From Leguminivora glycinivorella (lineage: Eukaryota > Arthropoda > Insecta > Lepidoptera > Tortricidae), in assembly GCF_023078275.1 (NCBI RefSeq), contig NC_062971.1, forward strand, positions 15,748,001 through 15,812,000: a stretch of 64,000 bases of DNA, in the 5' to 3' direction. The position numbers and the translations under genes are program-made. Below are positions 43,346 to 54,305 of the stretch, in pieces. Under the pieces are notes generated by a model. The model was not told the origin of the DNA. It searched no databases and saw only the letters and a list, made by a program, of their open reading frames with translations. Within the stretch, counting starts at the first letter, position 1; each line of letters starts with the position of its first letter.

Positions 43346-43710
43346 ACATTTTGACACGTTGAAATAAGTAAATGTAAGTTTCTTATAAACGATCTAACAA
43401 CTAGATTTTTGAATCCACAGAACAGTTTGTGCGCAAGTTCCTGCCAACTCACCAAAAAAAAAACCAAATGATTACTCGAACTATTGTGTTTCGACCAATT
43501 TTTTGTCGGCCAATTTTTACAATTACTAAATGATTATTCGACGAAAAGTCAATCGGCGTATCAAATTTCTGCTTACCGACTCCGTTTACGAACGAATATT
43601 ATGCGAAATGAGACTCTTCCAATCGTTATTCGGCCAAAAAAGATGTCGGCGAATCGTTGTCGGCGTACCGAAAATCGGCGTATTTTATTTCGGAATATCA
43701 ATCGGGCACC

Positions 43711-43985
43711 GAATGAAATACATTGTTTCATACAGAAATCATGGACAAATTCATGTGAACTTTTTATTAATTTTACGTAAATGTGCGTGCCAAATTTTGT
43801 GCACAGATACAGAGCCGTCATATTTCGCGCATTTTTAGTTGAAATTGTCATCAGTGACATTTGGCTCTTGACAAGTAATTATTTAAAGATATTGGTTTAG
43901 TTAACTCAAGCAGACTCAGAAATAATGACGCATTTTGTCAACAAAGATACATATCGTGTATTTCGACACTGCTAATGTAAATCGA
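43711..43985. other. Intergenic DNA
   Basis: Nothing recognised between composite A and the tRNA-like unit. Confidence 0.4.
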
Positions 43986-44053
43986 AATGGCGTCTCGGTC
44001 AAACGACCGACTATGATGCAGAAGATCGTGGTTTCGATTCCGAAGTTTTTTTT
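43986..44053 (+). mobile_element. tRNA-like SINE head followed by T8
   Basis: A box-like TGGCGTCTCGGTC and B box GGTTTCGATTCC are spaced as in tRNA genes, then a run of eight T, a Pol III terminator. It is too diverged to fold as a normal tRNA. Similar units are at 44986-45050 and, on the minus strand, 46377-46455. Confidence 0.5.
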
Positions 44054-44364
44054 AATCATTTGAACTTTTATGGATTTATTAAGTATTTTTTATTTTTTTA
44101 ATGGAATATTTGACTATTACTATATTGCTTTCCTATTTTTTATTTTCATACAAAAATACAATACAATCCTTTATTATGCCTTTGTTGATAAAATAAAATA
44201 TTACACGTCTGGTATGGTATAATACATTATACATAGGTCATAGTGTGGGCATAGTATTAGTAATGTGCTGTACTCCTTGCATTTACTGAGCTGGTTGACC
44301 TATGTTGTTGTTGTGTGAATGTTTTTCTTCAACAACTAAATGGTTATATACAAGAATATAATAG

Positions 44365-44540
44365 CAAGAATATGGGTAGCTTTTGCACATTGTAATTTTT
44401 CCTCAGTCACCCGTTGACCACGAACGCTGTAAAGTGTTTGAAACATCGGGATGAATTTTAAACTCATTATACGCGATTTAATCCGTTTTCATAGTTTTTA
44501 TTTCATGAGTAACTATCGCGGTAACTGAAGACAATATTAA
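44365..44540 (+). mobile_element. Penelope-type terminal repeat, copy 2
   Basis: It matches 2641-2786 for over 100 bases: CCGTTGACCACGAACGCTGT, AAAGTGTTTGAAAC, ATCGGG, TCATTATACGCGATTTAATC. It continues into TTTCATGAGTAACTATCGCG and GGTAACTGAAGACAATATT, the inverse of 1750-1790. The stem around the GTAA loop is kept, with two pair changes relative to copy 1. No coding part is attached. Confidence 0.55.
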
Positions 44541-44608
44541 CTAAATGGTTACAAATAATAATTATCATCAAATTATCATCAACATAATCTGGTCCAGGCA
44601 GGCAATTA

Positions 44609-44716
44609 ATATAGTCGCGCGATAAATGATAAAACATCTGGCCGTCCCTATAATCGCACTTACTAATAGTGCGACAGGGACGGCCTGATATTTTATCGTC
44701 TATCGCGCGACCATGC
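44609..44716. mobile_element. Hairpin MITE, copy 2
   Basis: The left arm ATAGTCGCGCGATAAATGAT and GGCCGTCCCTATAATCGCAC pairs with GTGCGACAGGGACGGCC and TATCGTCTATCGCGCGACCA. It is the same family as 34210-34341, with more mismatches. Confidence 0.75.
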
Positions 44717-44726
44717 TACCCGATCT

Positions 44727-44915
44727 GTACTAGCTTTTGCCCGCGGCTTCGCTTGCGTTAGAAAGAAACAAAAGTAGCCTAAATATGTCACTCTCCATCC
44801 CTTCAACTAAATCCCCTTAAATAATCACGTCAATTCGTCGCTCCAGTTTTGCCGTGAAAGACGGACAAACAAACAGACACATACCCTTTCCCATTTGTAA
44901 TATTAGTATGGGTTT
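44727..44915 (+). mobile_element. ACTAGCTTTTGCCCGC-type repeat, copy 2
   Basis: A full copy: ACTAGCTTTTGCCCGCGGCT at the start, AATTCGTCGCTCCAGTTTTG in the middle and AATATTAGTATGGGT at the end. Confidence 0.75.
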
Positions 44916-44985
44916 GACATTATTATTTATATTTAAATAATTATATAAGTATAGCCTAATTTCGTCGGTAACAGCGTGTTATGTA

Positions 44986-45050
44986 ATAGCGTCGTTGGTG
45001 AACAGTCGCCTGTCACGTCGTGAAACTGCGTTCGAATCCCAGGATTCTAT
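44986..45050 (+). mobile_element. tRNA-like SINE head
   Basis: TAGCGTCGTTGGTGAACA resembles an A box region and GCGTTCGAATCCC is a good B box. A short T-rich tail follows (about 45056-45069). Confidence 0.5.
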
Positions 45051-45514
45051 AAACTTTTTGTATTTTTTTGGATATAAGTTTCGTATTTTTTATTGACTGA
45101 GCAAGAATAGAGAGCCGAAGGTATCAATTTTATCTTAGAGAACATATTGATTTTTTTATTGTCATTTTCATTTTCTATTTATTAAGTTGAGATATAAAAC
45201 ACAACTTTTAATACCCTCGCTAAATATAATATTTTCTCGAAATTACTCCTTAGATAAAAAAGTCCACTTGAGTTTTTAAAGCATTACGTTACTCAGTTAA
45301 CATTTAGCATCATCGTCACTCAGTTAGCATTTTGATTTACTAATTTAAGATTTCAAAAGCGATTTGAATACCCTTGCTCCGTCGAAAATAAACAATTAGA
45401 AAAAAAAATCATTCGAATCGTAGTTTAGAAACTAAAATTTATCTATACTTTTTGGAATTTTTTAAAATATCAGATTAGGATAATTATGTTAGAAATTCTG
45501 AGTTCGACGAACCC
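45051..45514. other. Intergenic DNA
   Basis: AT-rich, nothing recognised. Confidence 0.4.
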
Positions 45515-45950
45515 AATAGTTATTTGTTATACAAGGGGGTAAAGTTGTATTTTAACGCCGAGTGTGGAATTGAAAAACGAGCAAGTGAAAGGATTCTATA
45601 GTTGAACTACGAGCGAAGCGAGTGGTTCTAGAATAGAATCCTGAACTTGCGAGTTTTTTAACACACGAGAAGTAAAATACATTTGCACCCGAGTGTAACA
45701 CAAAACTTTTCCCCTCACTATAGCGAGGAAACTACAACGCAAAAAATGCGTTTATAACTGCTGCCAGTAGTTCCACAGGTGGTAAATCATCTTTATTACT
45801 AGATTCACCTACTTTTATCAATTTTACATCAGTTAATTTGACTTTATTCAAGGTCCAATTACTTTATCTACTAGTGGATAAAATGCGTTTTTACCCGCTG
45901 GTATTAAAGGACAAAACACGTGTTTCCGAGCTAGTGAGGGGAAAAAATTA
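45515..45950 (+). repeat. ~435-bp repeat D, copy 1
   Basis: It runs from AATAGTTATTTGTTATACAA to GAGCTAGTGAGGGGAAAA and contains ACGCCGAGTGTGGAATTGAA, CGAGCGAAGCGAGTGGTTC and CTTTTCCCCTCACTATAGCG. A nearly identical direct copy is at 48569-49008, about 3.05 kb away. The CTTTTCCCCTCA centre and the GAGGGGAAAA end are inverted, so it may be a DNA transposon derivative. Confidence 0.85.
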
Positions 45951-46065
45951 TTACCATGTAAGAGAATAGGTTTTTAATCTTTTTTGTGGAAAACGCTCAG
46001 TAACTACTGTACGAGTACATATACATTTATGTATAAATAATAAAACAAAAAATAGTGTCTCATAG
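45951..46065. other. Short intergenic spacer
   Basis: Nothing recognised. Confidence 0.3.
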
Positions 46066-46376
46066 TGTTGTGTTCCTGCCGGTGAGTAAGGCTGCCAGAG
46101 CTCAACGAGGGTGCGGGGTGCTGACGACGGGAGGACTTACGGAACTAATTTGTTCCGTCTATTGTCCTTTGAGTCGTCGGCAACCCAAACCCTCCTTTGA
46201 ACTTGTACACTCCTTTTTGCTGTGCACACACAGCAAAGGGGAGTGTACAAGTTTCTAATGGGGCGGTAACGCGCATGCGACACTCTTTGAGTTGCAGGCG
46301 TCGATAGGTTACGGTGACCGCTTTCCATCAGGCGGACCGTATGCTTGTTTGCCACCGACGTAGTATTAAAAAAAAA
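46066..46376 (+). mobile_element. LINE 3' end, long copy with poly(A)
   Basis: GTTCCTGCCGGTGAGTAAGG, GCTGCCAGAGCTCAACGAGG, TTGTTCCGTCTATTGTCC, GGGGAGTGTACAAGTTTCTA, TTGCAGGCGTCGATAGGTTA, CATCAGGCGGACCGTATGCT and GTTTGCCACCGACGTAGTAT are followed by an A-run. This is a very common moth LINE 3' end; no reverse transcriptase remains. A minus relative is at 19660-19816. Confidence 0.75.
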
Positions 46377-46455
46377 GTCCTGGATTCGAACCCAGTACTT
46401 CCATGCAAATCATGCGATGGGACGTATTTACCGCAAGGCTATTTAAACAAGCTGT
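46377..46455 (-). mobile_element. tRNA-like SINE head, minus
   Basis: On the minus strand: A box-like TAGCCTTGCGGTAAATA, then CATGGAAGTACT and B box GGGTTCGAATCC, ending in a T9 run that is the poly(A) tract of the preceding LINE tail read in reverse. Which element owns the homopolymer is unclear. Confidence 0.5.
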
Positions 46456-46505
46456 CGCCGCGTGAAATTATTGACTAGAAGGGATACAAAAACACTGTTT
46501 GTATG

Positions 46506-48142
46506 GGTGCCCGATTGATATTCCGAAATAAAATACGCCGATTTTCGGTACGTCGACAACGATTCGCCGACGTCTGTTTTGGCCGAATAACGATTGGAAG
46601 ATTCTCATTTCGCATAATATTCGTTCGTAAACGGAGTCAGTAGGCAGAAATTTGATACGCCGATTTACTTTTCGACGAACAATCATTTAGTAATTGTAAA
46701 AATTGGCCGACACAAAATTGGTCGAAACACAATAGGTCGAGTGATCATTTGGTATTTTTTTTTGGTGAGTTGGCTGGAGCCTGGAACTTGCGTACAAAGT
46801 GTTTTACGGATTCAAGAATCTAGTTGTTAGATCGTTTGTAAGAGTAATTCACATTTATTTCATTTACTTATTTATATTAATCATCATGTTCTGATTCTAA
46901 GGATTAATTTTAGTAAATTATGTATTGTTGTTTTCAACTCACCAAATTTTTTACCGAACATAATGTTGCCAGTATATGTAGATTATTACCGCAACGAAAA
47001 GAATTTCACATTATACATTGTTCAAGACCCCCCCCCCCCCCCCCCCCCACTTTCTTCCCGTGGGTGTCGTGGAAGTCGACTGAGAGGTATGGGTTAAATT
47101 GTGGCACTGTCACTGCAATGTCACAATCTGGATTCCTTTTAACCCTTTTTTGCCAAGAGTGGCACTGAAACTTAAGAGTTCATGTGCTCTACCTACCCCT
47201 TTATGGGCTACAGGCGTGATTATATGTATGTATTTATGTATGTAAGAAAAAAAAGTGTCTATAAGTGCGCAATTTTTTTACAACAGCGATAAGTCATTCA
47301 TTCGAAAATATTTTAACAATGTATAAAATGTGAAACGTTATTCGACTAAACGTGGCCTAAACGAAAATATTACTTTGCTAAATGTAAAATGTCCAATAAT
47401 AGTTCGGATAATTTGCACAGAAGCGAACTGAACTGTATGCGAATCAAGATTCTACGTAACGTTATTCGACCAAAAGTGACAGCGATAGTTTGATTATTCG
47501 GCTAAATGGCATTCAGCGAATCGTTGTCGGCGAATCAATAATCGGCTAAAAAATTGTCGGAGAATCATTAGGTAGCCGTTTGTATGTGTGAGTGGTACTT
47601 AAAAATAGTGTAAAATAGTAAATTTATCTACATTGAGGGGATTAACGTTACAATGAGAAGTTGAATGTTTGTTGTAATACGTCAATTTTAATATTAAATG
47701 TTCGCGAAGCATAATTAAAAGTATATAAATGCCTGTACGACTCCACAAAAAAAATAAGACTGGTAATTTGCAGATTAACGCCATCTAACGCAGCCTGAGC
47801 TTCGGGTAACCTAGGCGAGCCACCTTAAGTGCGTAATTTTTTTACAACAGCGATAACTCATTCGTTGGAAAATATTTTAACAATGTATAAAATGTGAAAA
47901 CGTTATTCGACTAAATGTGGCCTAAACGAAAATATTACTTTGCTAAATGAAGAATGTCCAATAATAGTTCGGATAATTTGCACAGAAGCGAACTGAACTG
48001 TATGCGAACCAAGATTCTACGTAACGTTATTCGACCAAAAGTGACAGCGATAGTTTGATTATTCGGCTAAACGGCATTCGGCGAATCGTTGTCGGCGAAT
48101 CAATAATCGGCTAAAAAATTGTCGGAGAATCATTAGGTAGCC
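46506..48142. mobile_element. Large foldback composite B (left arm plus duplicated core unit)
   Basis: The left arm (46506-46990) matches that of composite A from GGTGCCCGATTGATATTCCG onward. It continues through a C21 tract and the LINE/SINE tail (47105-47240). Then the core unit appears twice in the same direction: 47263-47577 and 47827-48142, each ending AATCATTAGGTAGCC, separated by about 250 bp of other DNA. In composite A the core lies in the opposite direction. The right arm with the terminal CGGAATATCAATCGGG is missing, so B is rearranged. Confidence 0.75.
47028..47048 (+). repeat. C21 homopolymer
   Basis: Twenty-one consecutive cytosines in the spot where composite A has only TTTCACCCC. 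Length is likely to vary or to be a sequencing weak point. Confidence 0.85.
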
Positions 48143-48568
48143 ATTAAACACTGACTGGATTTTTTTATTATTGAGTTAAAGTTTACTAATAAGTTACTAA
48201 TTATTGTCTACTTACTACTGCCTAGTGCCTACTATGCCAGTAATTAAGTATGAGAAACGTATAATCTAATAACATTGTTTACAGCAAACTGAAAATCTTG
48301 GACCCTTCGCGAGTGGTAAATTAGTGAAGGCAACTAATACCTGCCCCAATTCAGTCAACAACAAATTAGAGAAGTTCTAAGTTGAGTATGTTTTTGCTCA
48401 GTAAAGTAAGTGTATGTACTTGTAGCAGCGCCCTTATACATACACCCTGTTTTTATTGAATTCCGTTAACTTTAAGGGAAGGTTCTTTAGATCAAATACA
48501 ACTAATTTCTCTAAGAAACTAGCGTCCTAAGGTCCTAACTCTTACGGTTATCGAGCTATAAAAAAAAT
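48143..48568. other. Intergenic DNA
   Basis: Nothing recognised. Confidence 0.4.
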
Positions 48569-49008
48569 AATAGTTATTTGTTATACAAGGGGGCAAAGTT
48601 GTATTTTAACGCCGAGTGTGGAATTGAAAAACGAGCAAGTGAAAGGATTAAGATAGTTGAACAACGAGCGAAGCGAGTGGTTCAAGAATAGAATCCTGAA
48701 CTTGCGAGTTTTTTAACACACGAGAAGTAAAATACATTTGCACCCGAGTGTAACACAAAACTTTTCCCCTCACTATAGCGAGGAAACTACAACGCAAAAA
48801 ATGCGTTTATTACTGCTTCCAGTAGTTCCACAGGTGGTAAATCATCTTTATTACTAGATTCACCTACTTTTATCAATTTTAAAGCAGTTAATTTGACTTT
48901 ATTCAAGGTCAAATTACTTTACCCACTAGTGAATAAAATGCGTTTTTACCCGCTGGTATTAAAGGACAAAACACGTGTTTCCGAGCTAGTGAGGGGAAAA
49001 GATAATTA
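48569..49008 (+). repeat. ~435-bp repeat D, copy 2
   Basis: A direct, nearly identical copy of 45515-45950. The two copies bracket the LINE tail, the tRNA-like unit and composite B. Confidence 0.85.
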
Positions 49009-49343
49009 CTGAACACGTATGTGACAGCCTTTACCAATTTCGAATGTTATTTGTTTTGACATGTGCCGTCAATCAGTTGACACTAACTTGAATGTTATTA
49101 TTAAGGGTCTCTCACACTAATAAATTCATTTTTCTACTCGTCGACTTTAATCTGTCAATTAGGATACCACAGACTAAACTATATGTGCCGACTTTTCAGT
49201 GTTGGATAATCTTTGACACTTAGTCAACTATAATATTTAATTACAGCTCACTTTAGTTAACTGAAAAAAATTCAAAAATAATAGATCTTCATACAAGTTC
49301 TATACAAATTTGCGATATTTTTCTGCATCTGAAACACATTTTT
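49009..49343. other. Intergenic DNA
   Basis: AT-rich, with no gene or known repeat. Confidence 0.4.
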
Positions 49344-49877
49344 AGGGTTCCGTAGTCAACTAGGAACCCTTATAGTTTCGCCATATCTGTCTGTCCGTCC
49401 GTCCGTCCGTCCGCGGATAATCTCAGTAACCGTAAGCACTAGAAAGCTGAAATTTGGTACCAATATGTATATCAATCACGCCAACAAAGTGCAAAAATAA
49501 AAAATGGAAAAAACTGTTTTATTAGGGTACCCCCCCTACATGTAAAGTGGGGGCGGATATTTTTTTTCATTCCAACCCCAACATGTGATATATTGTTGGA
49601 TAGGTATTAAAAAATGAAGAAGGGTTTACTAAAATCGTTTTTTGATAATATTAATATTTTCGGAAATAATCGCTTCTAAAGGAAAAAAAAGTGCGTCCCC
49701 CCCCCTCTAACTTTTGAACCCTATGTTCAAAAAATATGAAAAAAATCACAATAGTAGATCTTTATAAAAACTTTCTAGGAAAATTGTTTTGAACTTGATA
49801 GGTTCAGTAGTTTTTGAGAAAAATACGGAAAACTACGGAACCCTACACTGAGCGTGGCCCGACACGCTCTTGGCCGG
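49344..49877 (+). mobile_element. CCGGCCAAGAGCG-type repeat, copy 2
   Basis: The reverse orientation of 30319-30860: it starts AGGGTTCCGTAGTCAACTAG, contains a GTCC microsatellite (49392-49415) and ends CACGCTCTTGGCCGG. The overall length of ~534 bp matches copy 1. Confidence 0.85.
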
Positions 49878-50013
49878 TTTTTTTTAATCTATCGCGTTAT
49901 CGACCAATCAGAGACGGTTATTATAAACAATTGGTTGCTAGGTAATTCGATGTTGATACAACGGTGAACGACGCTATTAACATTAATTTTAACTTGAATT
50001 ATGATATTTTTTT

Positions 50014-50054
50014 AACCCCCGACGCAAAAACGACGGGGTGTTATAAGTTTGACG

Positions 50055-50109
<55 letters not shown>

Positions 50110-50260
50110 TTATCTGTGTGTGTGTCTGTCTGTGGCACCGTAGCTCCCGAACGGGTGAACCGATTTCGATTTAGTTTTTTTTGTTTGAAAGCTGAGTTAG
50201 TCGGGAGTGTTCTTAGCCATGTTTCATGAAAATCGGTCCACTATGTCGAGGTCGGGGGTT
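50014..50260 (+). mobile_element. GTCT-microsatellite MITE-like element
   Basis: The ends AACCCCCGAC and GTCGGGGGTT are inverted. Inside are ACGACGGGGTGTTATAAGTT, a GTCT run (about 50055-50110), CACCGTAGCTCCCGAACGGG and GAAAGCTGAGTTAGTCGGGA. I recognise it as a widespread moth microsatellite-associated repeat. Confidence 0.75.
50055..50110 (+). repeat. (GTCT)n microsatellite
   Basis: About 13 GTCT units, nearly perfect, within the repeat at 50014-50260. Confidence 0.9.
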
Positions 50261-53200
50261 TTTTCAAAATTTTTTCGTCCATTGATGATAAAAATGATGA
50301 CTCATATAAAAAGTATTGTATACAATAGTGATATAATTATGCTTTTCACTCTCGTATCGTACTATTAGGTGGTCATGGTACATGGTACTCCACTGAAAAG
50401 ATTTGTATTATATGACAATTATATAAAATACTATTATTATATATGAAAATGATGAAAAAAAATTTTTTTTGCGAATTTAGCTTTAAGTGATATACAGTTT
50501 CTTATAATGAACCTAATTACGTGTCGAATTTAAAGGAAAACAAAAAACACGGTGCATAATAGTGGTTATTACTATTTTGGGATAAGTAAGCACAAAATTG
50601 CATTTGTTTTGAACATAATCGTTATGAGTGTGTTCACTATTAAGTAAGTATGTGAGATATTGAGGTACATATATAGTTCTTTTTGTCATTAGACTTAAAT
50701 TACACTATTTTGAAAGGAGCCAAATCTGATAATTGAACACAATATTTTGTTTTCAAAAACACCTACCTATTTATACATACCTAAGTAAACTCGTTTAGGA
50801 TACTGCTTGTAATAAAACACCTACCAACTGCTTCAACTAAATAATTTGAAGCAGGATTTTCACTTTCATACTTGTCAGTACCTACATTTCTACATCGTTC
50901 CATTTAAGTACACAAAGCACCATTCGTTGTTACTTATAAGTTTGCCACTTAATACCCCTACTTACATTAGATTCCCTTCACGGAGGGCTTATTAAACTTG
51001 CCAAGTTGCGACAAACTGTCATTTATATCATATTATTAGATTTATTATACATTACACTCAGTTAATTAGATTTAGAGACATTAAGCGTCATGTGAGACCC
51101 TGTTCTTTAGAGTATTAAATATATTAAAAGTGTTTAATTGTTAGTGTACTTACTTATATGTTACAATATTAATTATTATGCAAATTAAAACTAACAAAAA
51201 TGAAAAAATAATGACGGCCCAGTTTAAACACATTTTTATCATTTTTGATTAAATTGCAGATAAGTTTATAGGTATTAAGGGAATAAAATGATGCTCTAAC
51301 AACGCAATGTCAAAAATAAAAATGAAAAAGTACATTTGAAGGGTTGGTAACGGAGCACAATACAATACAAAGGGTTAAATCGCTTATCAAAAAGGATAAA
51401 CAGCCAGCTTACAACTTAAACAAGAGCAACACCAGTAATCCAAAGATTAAAATGTAATTTAAATTGTAACATTTCATATATTACCGTATTAGTGGTGTAA
51501 CTATTGTTACGCTTCATTAAGCGAGTGGCGCGAGCGACGCGTGACTTGCACGTGACTTGCACGCGGCGCTAAACAAACCACGAGCTTGCTCAACATGTCC
51601 GGTGCTGCAGCCATGATTAATTAAAGTGGCAAAAAAGGGTTGAAGTTTGGACACAAGATTATCTAGAAACTAGCCACACATTCCTTATAATGTCTTTTTT
51701 TTCTTGACTATTAGGAAATAAAACGTGATAATTATGTGATAAAGTTAACGACCATTCTGACACCGCTGGTGTAAACAGAGCAACTACCGTAAATATTAGT
51801 AGGCTCTATCACCCATTAGGTATATTTAACAAAGGGACCTAATACTCTTATTTACACACATACATACAAATTCTGACATGAAAATACTCCCGTAAAAGAT
51901 ATCCGGCATCCGAACCCGTGGCCTTTAATTTGATAAGCAGGGTTACTACAAACTTGAATAGGAGGCCATAATCAAGTCATTAATTTTTAATATCTACTTT
52001 GAATATAATATATTTGTTTTGTTTTACACAGAATCTGTCAGATAACACAGCAACAAGTTATACATGTAAACGTACATCCAAAGCACGCGCCCCGCACGTG
52101 CCACGCACGCGGCACACGCCTTCTCATCCACCACTTGCAAGTGGCGCTAGTGTATAAACATCATGACCGTGTTAACATCGTGGTTGACCGATAGTGCTTT
52201 GTTAGTTTTGATGGGAATTTTCCGAATAAAAAAGTCCAGCTCATTTTGTTTAAAACGCATCTCTATTAACCACCCCATCTCCTAGTCTCCTGAATGAAAC
52301 CTAGCAATGTCTTCAGTTTGATAATTATTAAATTACCTATACATCGTCGTCGGCTACGTAGTACGTACTGCGATTAAAAACATAATCTTGCATATTAAAG
52401 TGTATAAAATGGAATCACTCGAATCCAGATAGTATTCAACGGTATTGTATGAAATGAGAAAAGGTCATTAAAAATTTTAAAGCTAAACTGCAGTATGCGA
52501 GCTTAATATACTGTGTGCTCATAAACTTTATAATTATGATTGTCAGTCATCAAAAAAACCTATAATTGACTTGTCGCGACATAATCTATACGCACGGTGA
52601 GTACAATTAACCAACGACCACCATGTCCTTATACTTGGACTGCGTACAACCTTCTAGGTAGCCAGGAGTAGGTAGTCAAGCTGGCTACCCCTTCCATGGC
52701 CGCGAGTATCAGCCGAACCGTGGTTTTATGTTATAATCGCAAGCGGTAAAAGTTTACGGCGCGGGCACCTGCGGCGGGCCCGCGGAACTATGTTGTTATT
52801 GCTATGAATACGCCTCATGTGGGGCATAAAAATAATAACGTAAGGTCAAATATTATTCCTTTTTACGAGTTTTTTTATATCAGATTTTATACTGTGACCT
52901 TTTTGCTATAGCTAATTTATTTTATACCTTATGATAAGACTTATTATTTCTCTTTATCTATGTCGAATAGGCAACTAGGTATTTAAATGAGAAAGCTATC
53001 CTACTGGTACTGCGCCAGATAGCCCAGGTACTGCAGTGAAAGTCTTCATCATATTCCATCGCAGTGCGTGAAAGTATTTTATCCTAAGCCCCATCGCACA
53101 TTATTAGCAACATGGCACGGCTACATTGGCATATTAGTTACATACCAAGGCATCATAGGAGATGCCTTGGTATGCTTGGAAAACAAGTACGAATATAGGT

Positions 53201-53590
53201 AAATTATTAGGTACGTATTCTTTGACTTCTACATATATGTATACCTAAAACACAATTAACGACATACATTTAAAACAGAGGTTTAAGTATACATATTATC
53301 TATTTAATAAGTGTAAGAAGCTTAGCAATAAAAAAATAATCTCTCCGAAGAGAGTGCCTTTTCATTGTTGTGGCTAGAACACAGATCTAAACTACCCCCT
53401 GATAAGAGAAGTCGAGTAGGCTTACTTGAATCTAAATTTCACATAATTCTGTGTTATCTTAGCCTATTTAGCAATACCTATAAACCTATAAAAATACTTC
53501 ATCATCAATGAAATATCCAATAGTCGATTTTTTTGTGTGAAAAGTAATTATGAAGTAGGATTGAATTTAAATAGAATTTGTTTTAAGGTA
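50261..53590. other. Mostly unique intergenic DNA with three GC-rich patches
   Basis: No exon supported. GC-rich patches stand out: 51520-51620 (tandem GTGACTTGCAC, then CAGCCATGATTAATTAAAG), 52080-52125 (repeated CACGC words) and 52720-52800 (TTTTATGTTATAATCGCAAG then GGCACCTGCGGCGGGCCCGC). These could be regulatory elements of the flanking genes; this is inference from composition only. Confidence 0.35.
53141..53174. repeat. Perfect 14-bp-arm hairpin
   Basis: CATACCAAGGCATC and GATGCCTTGGTATG are exact complements around a 6-base loop. No longer stem extends beyond, so a microRNA precursor is not supported. Confidence 0.8.
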
Positions 53591-53841
53591 CAGCGGGGCA
53601 AATTTCGACTGGGGGGCAATTGTAACTAATCAATTTTTTCCATTATTACACTATGATATTGAGTTATACATGTATCCATTGAAGATACTAGAGAATTTTA
53701 GGGAACCCGTTGGGAATCGAGTTGTATCGACGCTCCACCACTGCCATATACTAGTATAACCTATTTAATAATGCAAACATTGTAAAACATGGAAAAAATG
53801 GACCAGTTACATTTGCCCCACAATCGAGATTTGTCCCGCTG
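53591..53841. mobile_element. CAGCGGGGCAAAT MITE, copy 1 (251 bp)
   Basis: The ends CAGCGGGGCAAATTTCGACT and AATCGAGATTTGTCCCGCTG are inverted, with TA on both sides (53589-53590, 53842-53843). Its middle holds an extra ~70 bp (from 53683) that is absent in copy 3 and shared with 9443-9503. Confidence 0.8.
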
Positions 53842-54303
53842 TACCTTATAAGTAACCTAGGGATTGGTTTTTAAATATTGACCGTTAATTTTCGGCGTAG
53901 CGGGTGATCCCCGATATTATTATTTTCGTCGTTTCTATATCTACAGATTTCCGCGTGGTGAAATGAAGCGATCGATATTCAAACATCGCCTATCATAATT
54001 ACATATTTACCTAGTCTTAATGACACCTTCTAGCCCAGATATATCTTCGTGATCAGTAGCAGTCCGATATTTATTCGCAGCGGTAGTTTTACGATCGACC
54101 GTAAAGGCCCTTATTGGCCGCATTTCCATACACCCTGTAGCGCAAAATATTTACCACCACCTGTATAAGTTACGTCTTCTTAACCTTTTCTGCGTATAGC
54201 CATAAAATACAAGGGTTAAAGGTGACCTTTACTTGTTTTACTCAGTCCGAGTACGAATTGGGTTCTCAAAAAATTTTATTACCTAAAAAAAATTTAAGTT
54301 ACC
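53842..54303. other. Intergenic DNA
   Basis: Nothing recognised. Confidence 0.4.
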
Positions 54304-54305
54304 TA

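Larger units (their letters stand above)
41944..43710. mobile_element. Large foldback composite A (1.77 kb)
   Basis: The left end GGTGCCCGATTGATATTCCG and right end CGGAATATCAATCGGGCACC are perfect inverses, and the arms pair over several hundred bases: TACGCCGATTTTCGGTACGC, AACGATTCGCCGACA, GTTAGATCGTTTGTAAGAAT and ATTACCG..ACG recur inverted. The left arm contains a LINE/SINE tail (42415-42535). The centre (42668-43000) holds a separate unit starting GGCTACCTAATGATTCTCCG. The right arm is interrupted by a small MITE (43187-43345). No transposase is present; short frames on both strands are translations of the repeated TTCGCCGA words. Target duplication is not evident. Confidence 0.8.

Noticed and set aside
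43484..43860. Overlapping ~100-residue frames on both strands in the foldback arms
   Set aside because: The same words appear in inverted copies and in both strands; this is palindromic repeat sequence without protein family motifs.
53141..53174. microRNA precursor
   Set aside because: The stem is only 14 bp and does not extend; a precursor needs a longer imperfect stem.
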